Shown one piece after another: positions 57,439 through 64,000 of a stretch of DNA of 64,000 nt. A program made the position numbers and the translations under genes. How positions within the stretch are numbered: position 1 is the first letter of the stretch; each line of letters begins with the position of its first letter. The notes under the pieces are model-generated. The model searched no databases, was not told where the DNA came from, and saw only the letters and a list, made by a program, of their open reading frames with translations. Origin of the DNA: Flavobacteria bacterium BBFL7 (GTDB lineage Bacteria; Bacteroidota; Bacteroidia; Flavobacteriales; Flavobacteriaceae). The stretch is taken from positions 478,352 to 542,351 of the forward strand of contig CH672375.1 of assembly GCA_000153385.1 (NCBI GenBank), given 5' to 3'.

Positions 57439-58502
57439 TGAACATTCTGCTCATACAATATAAAATGATAGGTGATGTACTAACCAGTACTATCATTGCA
57501 GAGCAGTTAAAAATCATTTATCCAAATGCTCAAATCCATTATCTAATTTCTACAACAGCTCAGGCTGTTGTAGAAAACCATCCTTGTATAGATCAATTTA
57601 TTTGTGTTGAGAATAAGGATTTTGATAGCTGGCGTGGTATTATCACACTTGCCCAAAAACTCAAAAAAAATAACTATTCTATTTCCATAGATGCATATGG
57701 AAAAAACAACAGTGCTTTACTATCTAAATTAGTAGGCGCTGTTCAAAGAATAGGATATAAAAAGTGGTTTTCCTCATGGACCTATACCACAGCTATAAAA
57801 AATAGTCCTGACCTCTCAATTTACAAAACAGGATTATCACTGGGCAGTCGCATGCTGCTTACAACGCCGTTTACAAATCAAGTCCAGTGGCATCTATTAC
57901 CAAAGATTTATCTCACTGATAATGAAAAAATTGATGGTAAAAACTGGTTATTAGAAAACAATATTAATTTAAGCTTACCCATAACCATGGTGAGCGCTTT
58001 AGGCTCTAGTAAAGATAAGACCTTACCACTGGCTTATATGGCGCAAGTCGTTGATAAGATGGTTAAAATGACTGGTAGTCAGATACTTTTTAATTATTTA
58101 CCTTCACAAATAGACCAAGCTTTTGAGATTTACAATGCCTGTCTACCCGAGACACAAAAACATATTTTTATAGATGCCATAACTCCTAGTCTCAGAGATT
58201 ATTTAAAAGTCTTAACACATTGCACAACAGTAATAGGTAATGAAGGTGGCGCTATCAATATGGGAAAAGCATTAGATATTCCCAGTTTTGCCATTTTCAG
58301 CCCATGGATTAATAAGAGATCATGGAATGCTGGCGAGGATGGGAAAAGACATATTTCCATACATCTCAAAGATGTTCAACCAGAATTATACGGATCAAAA
58401 AAGGCCAGTGCATTTAAAAAACAAGCGCAAGAGCTATATCAATACTTCAAGCCAGATTTAATGACATCAGCATTAAATAACTTTGTGGATGAAAACTATT
58501 AA
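57438..58502 (+). CDS. Glycosyltransferase family 9 (heptosyltransferase-like)
   Basis: A 354-residue GT-B enzyme of family 9, as in lipopolysaccharide core synthesis. N-terminal MNILLIQYKMIGDVLTSTII and SIDAYGKNNSALLSKLVGA; C-terminal sugar-nucleotide part with VSALGSSKDKTLPLAYM and HCTTVIGNEGGAINMGKALD. It starts with GTG overlapping the dapD stop by 1 bp. It begins a cluster of surface-glycan genes. The donor sugar (ADP-heptose or another) cannot be fixed from the sequence. Confidence 0.88.
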   Translation: MNILLIQYKMIGDVLTSTIIAEQLKIIYPNAQIHYLISTTAQAVVENHPCIDQFICVENKDFDSWRGIITLAQKLKKNNYSISIDAYGKNNSALLSKLVGAVQRIGYKKWFSSWTYTTAIKNSPDLSIYKTGLSLGSRMLLTTPFTNQVQWHLLPKIYLTDNEKIDGKNWLLENNINLSLPITMVSALGSSKDKTLPLAYMAQVVDKMVKMTGSQILFNYLPSQIDQAFEIYNACLPETQKHIFIDAITPSLRDYLKVLTHCTTVIGNEGGAINMGKALDIPSFAIFSPWINKRSWNAGEDGKRHISIHLKDVQPELYGSKKASAFKKQAQELYQYFKPDLMTSALNNFVDENY

Positions 58503-58517
58503 AAATTGCAGCCTCTA

Positions 58518-59345
58518 CTAGGACTGCTTCACAATACCAAAAGGTGTGTAATCTTTTTTCTCTGTGCGAGTCGCTTTTCTGATAGCCAGATTCTTATCAA
58601 TAGATTCTTGATTTTTATAACCACGTGCATGATCTAGATGAAGGCATATAGCACTATAACGAATTTGTTTAGACTTGATCCCATAATTAAACAATCGCTC
58701 ACCTAGTTCTCGATCCTGACCACCATATTGCATGCGTTCATCAAAACCATTTACTGCTTTTAAATCTTCTAACCAGCCACTAGAATTATGACCATTCCAA
58801 CTAGCATTAGTAGGTGTTAAACGTTCCATAACACCTGCTTGAACAAATCCTGAAGTTAGCTTTTGATTTTTATAAGAAGATGGTAACCCATTTTCTTTCA
58901 ACCATTTTAGATCAAAACACTTTTGAGTTGCAATATCCTCTTTAGTAATTGATTGAGATAGATCTAGAGGTAATTTATAATAACCACCGGACAAAAAATA
59001 TCCAGGAGAACGGCGCTCATAATGTATCTGTAAAAAATCTTCTCTTGCCACACAGTCTCCATCAGTCATAACTACATAAGGAGATGTACAAGCCATTAAT
59101 GCCTTGTTAAGAATTTCACTTTTTTGAAAACCATTATCCTCATGCCATACATGTATAATAGGCTTAGAAGAAATCGTTTTATAGTGATCAATAAAATCTT
59201 TAGTTTCTGGACCACTTCCATCATCTGCTATAACTATTTCAAACTCTCTAAATATTTGGTGTTCAAAGCTCCATAAAGTCTTTTCTAACCACTCTACTGA
59301 GTTATATGTACTGATGACCACAGATATAGACGGATTTTCTATCAT
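58518..59345 (-). CDS. Glycosyltransferase family 2 (with galactosyltransferase-like C-terminus)
   Basis: 275 residues from the ATG at 59345 (MIENPSISVVISTYN). GT-A fold: ISVVISTYNSVEWLEKTL, EIVIADDGSGPET, the metal motif in VVMTDGDCVAREDF, and the C-terminal acceptor part GWLEDLKAVNGFDERMQYGGQDRELGER, as in chondroitin-polymerase-like and core transferases. The longer start at 59375 adds a hydrophobic MSKFTVLFFF and is less likely. It is convergent with the GT9 gene (15 bp apart) and divergent from the next GT2 gene. Confidence 0.88.
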   Translation of the reverse strand: MIENPSISVVISTYNSVEWLEKTLWSFEHQIFREFEIVIADDGSGPETKDFIDHYKTISSKPIIHVWHEDNGFQKSEILNKALMACTSPYVVMTDGDCVAREDFLQIHYERRSPGYFLSGGYYKLPLDLSQSITKEDIATQKCFDLKWLKENGLPSSYKNQKLTSGFVQAGVMERLTPTNASWNGHNSSGWLEDLKAVNGFDERMQYGGQDRELGERLFNYGIKSKQIRYSAICLHLDHARGYKNQESIDKNLAIRKATRTEKKDYTPFGIVKQS

Positions 59346-59413
59346 AAAAAAGAATAATACTGTAAATTTCGACAAATTTAATGATTCATAAGCGGTTATA
59401 TGAATTACAAGTT

Positions 59414-59421
59414 TATTTTTG
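59414..59421 (+). promoter_or_regulatory. -7 promoter box for the GT2 gene at 59453
   Basis: TATTTTTG, 31 bp before the ATG. Confidence 0.42.
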
Positions 59422-59452
59422 CTCAGATTAATCCCCAGAACCTAACTATCGT

Positions 59453-60217
59453 ATGTCCAAAGTTTCATTATCTGCTATAGTACCTGCATACAATGAGGCA
59501 CACAATATAATTGAAGTTTTAAAAAGTGTTGATTTTTGTGATGAAGTTATTTTAGTAGACAGTAATAGTACTGACAATACTATTGAACTGGCACAACCTT
59601 ACATTACAAAACTTCTGACACGTGAGTACGTTCACAGTGCATCTCAAAAAAATTGGGCCATTCCACAGGCTAAACATGAATGGATACTATTAGTTGATGC
59701 AGATGAAAGAGTTACACCTGCTTTACGAGAAGAAATCTTAAAATTACTTAAAGATATAGATAACCGTGAAGAAGTAGGATACTGGATGAAGCGCCGCAAT
59801 TTCTTTATGGGGAAACAAGTGCGTTATAGTGGATGGAAAAACGACCGTGTCATACGACTCTTCAAAAAATCAAAATGTAAATATGTAGACAAGCATGTAC
59901 ATTCTGAAATTGAGGCTGACGGTAAAGTGGGCTGGTTAGAAAACAAATTACTACACTATAAATATATAAGCATTGATCATCATGTCGATAAATTACAGCG
60001 ATATGCAGGTCTACAGGCTCGTGACTTTGATAAAAAAGTAGGGAAAATAACCGTATTTCATATGGTTATTAAACCTATGTGGGGTTTTATTAAACACTAC
60101 ATTGTACAGCTAGGTTTTTTAGACGGTTTTGTAGGATTCGCCATAGCATACCTAAGAAGCTATGGGATTTTTATGCGTTACGTGAAATTATGGCTTTATC
60201 GTCGCGGTCTGGATTAA
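59453..60217 (+). CDS. Glycosyltransferase family 2, WaaE/KdtX-like
   Basis: A 254-residue GT-A enzyme close to the WaaE/KdtX group of lipopolysaccharide core glucosyltransferases. Blocks: LSAIVPAYNEAHNIIEVLKS, DEVILVDSNSTDNTIELA, LLVDADERVTPALREEI (DxD metal motif), GYWMKRRNFFMGKQVRYSGW and KHVHSEIEADGKVGWLEN. The C-terminal third is amphipathic and may contact the membrane (MWGFIKHYIVQLGFLDGFVG). It ends in a 47-bp tail-to-tail overlap with the next gene. Confidence 0.9.
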   Translation: MSKVSLSAIVPAYNEAHNIIEVLKSVDFCDEVILVDSNSTDNTIELAQPYITKLLTREYVHSASQKNWAIPQAKHEWILLVDADERVTPALREEILKLLKDIDNREEVGYWMKRRNFFMGKQVRYSGWKNDRVIRLFKKSKCKYVDKHVHSEIEADGKVGWLENKLLHYKYISIDHHVDKLQRYAGLQARDFDKKVGKITVFHMVIKPMWGFIKHYIVQLGFLDGFVGFAIAYLRSYGIFMRYVKLWLYRRGLD

Positions 60218-61040
60218 TAATATCCAATAAGGTATTACCGTAATAATTTTCAATTTGCTCCCATTGAACTCGCTTTTGATCTAAATTATTATTGGTCTTC
60301 TTCAATGCTACTTTTTGCGTGCCCCAAATTGGAATAGGCTCTGGAGCAGGAATTACTGACGCTACAGATTTTTTATGATTCAGTATAGTCATGGTTTTAA
60401 ACCATAAATCATCACTGCGAGGTGAGATTTTTGTAAATAAATCAATGTTAGTTGCATCTTTATGTAAAATCCCTGGAGGATACAATACTAGAAACGCACC
60501 GACAGGCATTAATAATAATTCATTCCTCAAAGGTTTTCTAGTAAATGGCCATTGTAGATATGGTAATGCATCACCATTTTCATAAGTAATTTCACGACAA
60601 TTATGGGCAACAACATGACCTTGTTGTTGTAAATGAGATTGATACAAATTACCTAAAGTTTCACTAGGGTAAATTAAATCATCATCTGATGTGACTAAAA
60701 TTTTATCTGGGAAAGCCTCTAGACTATGTATTAACTTGCGATGTGAAAACAGATATGGAGAAAATCTAATTTCAAAAATATCACCTACCAATTTTTCTAA
60801 ATTTTTAGGCACCTTATTTTTATAATCATCATTAAGCCACAAAATAATCTTTTCAGGCTGAGCATCTTGTAAAACTAAACTACGGATAGTAAGATGGAGA
60901 GTCCCTATTCTACTAGGTATAGTAGTTAAGGTTATAATTACTGGTATCTGGTCAGCGGTCCTTTTTCTTAAATCTTTTGAACCCTTTAAACTCATTTTTA
61001 AAGAAGATATTAAAGACTTTGGTATTTCATTTAATTTCAT
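60171..61040 (-). CDS. Putative GT-A glycosyltransferase of unassigned family
   Basis: A 289-residue protein whose middle looks like a GT-A glycosyltransferase: VIITLTTIPSRIGTLHLTIR (start of fold), QPEKIILWLNDDY, ILVTSDDDLIYPSETL (Asp-rich metal motif) and SPRSDDLWFKTMTILN. I do not recognise a characterised family; similar proteins are annotated only as hypothetical or putative glycosyltransferases. It follows the kinase-like gene by 2 bp on the minus strand, so both are one operon, and lies among other surface-glycan genes. It overlaps the GT2 gene by 47 bp tail to tail. Confidence 0.72.
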   Translation of the reverse strand: MKLNEIPKSLISSLKMSLKGSKDLRKRTADQIPVIITLTTIPSRIGTLHLTIRSLVLQDAQPEKIILWLNDDYKNKVPKNLEKLVGDIFEIRFSPYLFSHRKLIHSLEAFPDKILVTSDDDLIYPSETLGNLYQSHLQQQGHVVAHNCREITYENGDALPYLQWPFTRKPLRNELLLMPVGAFLVLYPPGILHKDATNIDLFTKISPRSDDLWFKTMTILNHKKSVASVIPAPEPIPIWGTQKVALKKTNNNLDQKRVQWEQIENYYGNTLLDIINPDRDDKAIISRNA

Positions 61041-61042
61041 AA

Positions 61043-61807
61043 TTATTTATTTCCTTTAAAAATCGATTTAAACTTTTTCTTCATGCGTTTCTTGCGATGA
61101 AAAGCTTTTTGAAAATCTTGAGTATAGCTCCACATCTGTTCGATGGTTTCCTCAGGACGCTTTCGCGAAAGCGTAGCATACTCATGACCCATTACCTCAT
61201 ACATCCATTTATGTGGCGACAGTCTTTCAAAATTCTTGAGACGATCATCCCATGGAATATCATAGAACTTCATGCGATTCAAGTCCACTAAAGCAAATTT
61301 ATAATGATCACCTACTTTAGTGATTAATGTGTTTCCGGGAGAATTATCTAGGAAGTAAACACCAGCTTCATGCATATGATAGATAAATCTAGTAAACTCT
61401 TTTAGAATTTGTTCTTTATCTTTAATACTATCATCATTGATGAGCTCGCGATACGTGAAATCACAAATTAATTGTTTTGAGATGTAGTAACTAGTGCCAA
61501 AGTTAAATATGGATTCTTCTTCTATATATGCTATAGGATCTGGAGTACCTATTCCTTTTTTATTAAGGATAGTGGCATACTCAAAAGAACGTCGTGCCTT
61601 TGATTTTCTAAAAAATTTATAGACAATTTTATTAATAGCATTAGGCTTTCTAAACTTCTTAAAATTGAGCAACTCACCATCTACTTCTATAGCCTTTACC
61701 ACATTGCGACCATCGTGTAATGATTTCCCAATATCATTAAAATGTGCGACAGCATTATCAATAGCTGGCTTTAAATGTTGATATGAATCTTGATAAACAC
61801 TTTTCAT
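61043..61807 (-). CDS. Lipopolysaccharide kinase-like protein (WaaP/KdkA/InaA family)
   Basis: A 254-residue protein-kinase-fold enzyme of the Kdo/WaaP family that phosphorylates core sugars of lipopolysaccharide. Visible: a Gly/Lys N-lobe (GRNVVKAIEVDGELLNFKKFRK), the catalytic loop HMHEAGVYFLDNSPGNTLI (Asp/Asn) and the metal Asp in KFALVDLNRMKFYDI. A basic tail (AFHRKKRMKKKFKSIFKGNK) may bind membrane lipid. It contains an exact palindrome copy, read in the second frame (TLSRKRPEE). The putative glycosyltransferase at 60171 follows 2 bp later. Confidence 0.85.
   Translation of the reverse strand: MKSVYQDSYQHLKPAIDNAVAHFNDIGKSLHDGRNVVKAIEVDGELLNFKKFRKPNAINKIVYKFFRKSKARRSFEYATILNKKGIGTPDPIAYIEEESIFNFGTSYYISKQLICDFTYRELINDDSIKDKEQILKEFTRFIYHMHEAGVYFLDNSPGNTLITKVGDHYKFALVDLNRMKFYDIPWDDRLKNFERLSPHKWMYEVMGHEYATLSRKRPEETIEQMWSYTQDFQKAFHRKKRMKKKFKSIFKGNK
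61158..61173. repeat. 16-bp palindrome, exact copy in LPS kinase-like gene
   Basis: Exact CGCTTTCGCGAAAGCG, translated ATLSRKRPE, the same alternative frame as in pyrD. Confidence 0.9.
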
Positions 61808-61909
61808 GTGTCAAAACTACGAGAAGTTCATAAATACACATCCTTTGTTTTCATTTATCTTTACACTTACCACTAGATAAAGTACTAAAACCCGATTTTT
61901 GCATCATAA

Positions 61910-62806
61910 ATGATTTCAATGATTGAAAAACTAAAATCAAGTTATTATAAAAAAGCTACGTTTAAAAAGATTTTAACTCAGAGTCCAAAAAACGATGGTG
62001 TTATCAATATCCATCGTTATGACGTATCAAATGTTGGTGATTTATACTGTGCACCGCATCAATATTTTGAAGAATTAAAAGGCAAATATTCTGATATTTT
62101 TCTTTACAAACGAACTGATAAAAGTGACAGGAACAAGCTAATAAATGATATGACCAACAACTCTCTAATTATAGGTGGTGGCGGTTTATTAAATAGAGGC
62201 AGTTTTACAAATCAGATGAAGTTTTATGAGAAGCTAGCACAAAACGGTAAAAAAACAGTTTTATGGGGTGTCGGTCATAATGAGAAAAAAGCTAGTTTAT
62301 ACGGTAAAATAAGCTCGTATGATGTAAATATTGAAAATTTTGGCATGGCTGGAACTAGAGATTACAGCATGCCAGGTGAGTGGTTACCATGCGTGAGCTG
62401 CTTACATGACTTATTTGATAAATCTTATAGCTCAACGCAGGAAATAGGTGTTGTTTTCCATAAAAAAACGATTCAACAACCACATATCACTTCAAAATTT
62501 AAAGATTTCCCCAGTACATCTAACACTATCGATCTAGAAGCACTTATTCAGTTTATAGGCAATAGTGAATATATTATCACAGATAGTTATCATGCTATGT
62601 ATTGGTCTATGCTACTAGGTAAAAAAGTTGCAGTCATTCCTAATTCTTCAAAATTTTATGACTTTAAATACAATCCTGTATTTACAGATTTTGATAATGC
62701 CATTAAACAGGTAAAGAAAGCATCGATAAAGGATGGATTGTTAGAGGAATGTCGTGAGCTAAATCGTAATTTTGCAAAAAGAGCTTTTAGTTATTTAGAG
62801 ATCTAA
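61910..62806 (+). CDS. Polysaccharide pyruvyl transferase family protein
   Basis: A 298-residue protein of the CsaB/pyruvyl-transferase family (GT-B like), which adds ketal-linked pyruvate to surface sugars. Evidence: INIHRYDVSNVGDLYCAPHQYF at the start, LIIGGGGLLNRGSFTNQM and KKTVLWGVGHNEKKASLYG. The C-terminal block is YIITDSYHAMYWSMLLGKKVAVIPNSSKF with the family's D-S/R-H-A pattern. An ATG at 61919 is an alternative start. It is on the plus strand beside the glycosyltransferase and kinase genes, and it adds to the view of a surface-glycan locus. Confidence 0.83.
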   Translation: MISMIEKLKSSYYKKATFKKILTQSPKNDGVINIHRYDVSNVGDLYCAPHQYFEELKGKYSDIFLYKRTDKSDRNKLINDMTNNSLIIGGGGLLNRGSFTNQMKFYEKLAQNGKKTVLWGVGHNEKKASLYGKISSYDVNIENFGMAGTRDYSMPGEWLPCVSCLHDLFDKSYSSTQEIGVVFHKKTIQQPHITSKFKDFPSTSNTIDLEALIQFIGNSEYIITDSYHAMYWSMLLGKKVAVIPNSSKFYDFKYNPVFTDFDNAIKQVKKASIKDGLLEECRELNRNFAKRAFSYLEI

Positions 62807-62820
62807 TAATACAGTAGAAT

Positions 62821-63471
62821 ATGCCACGACGCAGTGATCGCGATAAAAATAGAAGAGACCAAGTAAGAGGACGCACTCCTAGCAAGAAGAAGCAAGAAGT
62901 CGTTGATCTACCTATGGAAGATGTAAGAGAAGCTGTAACAGCTTTAAAAAAGGGCAAAGTAATCTTATACCCTACCGATACTATTTATGGTATAGGCTGT
63001 GACGCTACTAACTATGATGCAATAGAAGAATTATACAAGATTAAGAAAAGAGATCGTTCAAAATCACTTATCATCTTAGTAGATAGTTTTGAAATGTTAG
63101 ATCGTTACATTGAAGAAGTGCCAGAGATGGCATGGCAAGTTTTAAAATTAAATAAAAAGCCCCTTACCATTATCTATGATAGGCCCAAGGCAGTAGCCGA
63201 AAATCTTATCGCTGCAGACAACACTCTCGCTATAAGAGTTACAAATGATCCAGTATGCCGTGCCTTAATAAGAGGTTTAAGAAAGCCTATCGTTTCAACT
63301 AGTGCAAATCTAAGTGGAGAAAAAACGCCTGTAGGATTTATAGATATCAGTGAAGAATTGAAAAGTAGAGTTGATCATATCTTAGACTTACCTCTAGCAA
63401 AAACAAATGTTCCACCATCATCTATCATTAAAATTTCAAATGATGGAACGATGAAAATATTGAGAAAGTAA
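62821..63471 (+). CDS. tsaC: L-threonylcarbamoyladenylate synthase (YrdC/Sua5)
   Basis: A 216-residue YrdC-fold enzyme that makes threonylcarbamoyl-AMP for tRNA t6A37. A basic N-terminal extension (PRRSDRDKNRRDQVRGRTPSKKKQ) precedes the domain. Conserved blocks: KGKVILYPTDTIYGIGCDAT, YKIKKRDRSKSLIILV (substrate Lys/Arg), KPLTIIYDRP and the terminal PIVSTSANLSGEKTPVGF. It lacks the Sua5 C-terminal domain. It lies 4 bp before the CCA-adding enzyme gene, a tRNA-maturation pair. Confidence 0.94.
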   Translation: MPRRSDRDKNRRDQVRGRTPSKKKQEVVDLPMEDVREAVTALKKGKVILYPTDTIYGIGCDATNYDAIEELYKIKKRDRSKSLIILVDSFEMLDRYIEEVPEMAWQVLKLNKKPLTIIYDRPKAVAENLIAADNTLAIRVTNDPVCRALIRGLRKPIVSTSANLSGEKTPVGFIDISEELKSRVDHILDLPLAKTNVPPSSIIKISNDGTMKILRK

Positions 63472-63475
63472 TAAC

Positions 63476-64000
63476 ATGGAGCAACTGCAATTTAAAGATG
63501 CAATCTCACATCCAGTATTTAAAACCATTAGTGACGCAGCAGCAGCAATAGGAGTTGAGGCCTATGTAATTGGTGGTTTTGTAAGAGACTATTTTCTTAA
63601 ACGTGGTGCAAAACAAGATATAGATATCGTCGCAGTAGGTAGCGGTATAGAACTTGCCCAAAAAGTAGCAGCATTATTACCACAAAGCACTAAAGTATCT
63701 GTCTTTAAAACCTATGGTACTGCTATGGTTAAAACAGATGATTTTGAATTAGAATTTGTAGGTGCACGCAAAGAAAGTTACACTAGAGATAGCCGTAATC
63801 CTATTGTAGAAGATGGTACATTAGAAGACGATCAAAATCGTAGAGACTTTACTATTAACGCCATGGCTTTCTCGTTAAGCTCTCAAAACTACGGGCAATT
63901 AGTGGATCCATTTAACGGTATGGTAGATCTTGAGAAAAAGATTATTAAAACACCGTTAGAACCTAACGTTACCTATAGTGATGATCCACTGCGCATGATG
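63476..64000 (+). CDS. cca: CCA-adding tRNA nucleotidyltransferase (5' part, truncated by window end)
   Basis: The first 175 residues of a class II nucleotidyltransferase; the frame is open to the right edge. Visible: the head-domain motif EAYVIGGFVRDYFLKRGAKQDIDIVAVG (G-G, R-D and D-x-D metal site). Then come VKTDDFELEFVGARKESY, the RRDFTINAMAFSL signature and a GMVDLEKKIIKTPLEPNVTYSDDPLRMM block. It repairs or adds the 3' CCA of tRNA. It starts 4 bp after tsaC and forms an operon with it. Confidence 0.94.
   Translation, partial: MEQLQFKDAISHPVFKTISDAAAAIGVEAYVIGGFVRDYFLKRGAKQDIDIVAVGSGIELAQKVAALLPQSTKVSVFKTYGTAMVKTDDFELEFVGARKESYTRDSRNPIVEDGTLEDDQNRRDFTINAMAFSLSSQNYGQLVDPFNGMVDLEKKIIKTPLEPNVTYSDDPLRMM

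Noticed and set aside
1-64000. tRNA, rRNA, riboswitch or CRISPR genes
   Set aside because: The larger spacers were read for cloverleaf arms, conserved rRNA blocks, riboswitch cores and repeat arrays; none was seen. A tRNAscan/Infernal run would settle small or odd cases.

Overview
The window is a chromosomal segment of a marine-type Flavobacteriaceae (Bacteroidota). The evidence is low GC, promoter -7 boxes of the form TAnnTTTG, no Shine-Dalgarno dependence, two secreted proteins with type IX sorting tails, PorT-like outer-membrane barrels, a CarboxypepD_reg/TonB receptor, DUF6452-DUF6048 beside rlmD, and CCC-motif membrane proteins. The exact genus cannot be fixed by eye; Nonlabens or Dokdonia relatives are plausible. 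No rRNA, tRNA, CRISPR, prophage or classical insertion sequence was seen.

Layout. 0-1.5 kb: end of urocanate hydratase, a DUF4136 lipoprotein, an OsmC protein. 1.5-25.3 kb: a phenylacetyl-CoA catabolic supercluster, mostly on the minus strand: fused 2-oxoacid dehydrogenase E1 and its E2, PaaY, a crotonase, PaaZ, PaaJ thiolase, PaaI, PaaH, PaaG and the epoxidase operon paaE-A-B-C-D. Three copies of one 16-bp palindromic operator (ACTAAC-N4-GTTAGT) lie before E2, paaZ and paaE, which suggests one TetR-type regulon; no regulator gene is present. Three small four-helix-bundle (S23/TIGR02436-type) genes are embedded in this cluster, each bounded by inverted, degenerate 6- or 7-bp repeat tracts. 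25-37 kb: a metalloprotease, a GH3 enzyme, HMG-CoA lyase, LysE exporter, PyrD, Lpd, a barrel-protein pseudogene, TM2 protein, AroQ, a second barrel, XerD and an aldo/keto reductase. 37-47 kb: ribonuclease Y, a strong 6S-Flavo RNA candidate, ZapA and a coiled-coil partner, an M23 peptidase, a TonB receptor, a cysteine desulfurase, a calcium-repeat lipoprotein and a Smr protein. 47-57 kb: a type IX cargo protein, DUF2752/CCC genes, ornithine aminotransferase, RlmD, a thioredoxin lipoprotein, DUF6452, DUF6048, DUF5606, peptide deformylase, RuvX and DapD. 57-63 kb: glycosyltransferases, a WaaP-like kinase and a pyruvyltransferase for surface glycolipid or polysaccharide. The window closes with threonylcarbamoyl-AMP synthase and a truncated CCA-adding enzyme.

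How the genes work together. Phenylacetyl-CoA is epoxidised by PaaABCDE, isomerised by PaaG, ring-opened and oxidised by PaaZ, then beta-oxidised by PaaH, PaaJ and a hydratase to acetyl-CoA and succinyl-CoA; PaaI and PaaY can release CoA from dead-end thioesters. No phenylacetate-CoA ligase (PaaK) is visible, and the co-regulated 2-oxoacid dehydrogenase could supply acyl-CoA substrate instead.

Two dispersed sequence systems stand out. A 16-bp palindrome, CGCTTTCGCGAAAGCG, occurs about 20 times (11 exact), half of them inside genes, where it encodes AFAKA or LSRKR peptides. Degenerate 6-8 bp repeat tracts flank the four-helix-bundle genes and also occur alone in gene spacers. The link between these tracts and the four-helix-bundle genes is the best candidate here for an undescribed mobile or self-spreading unit.
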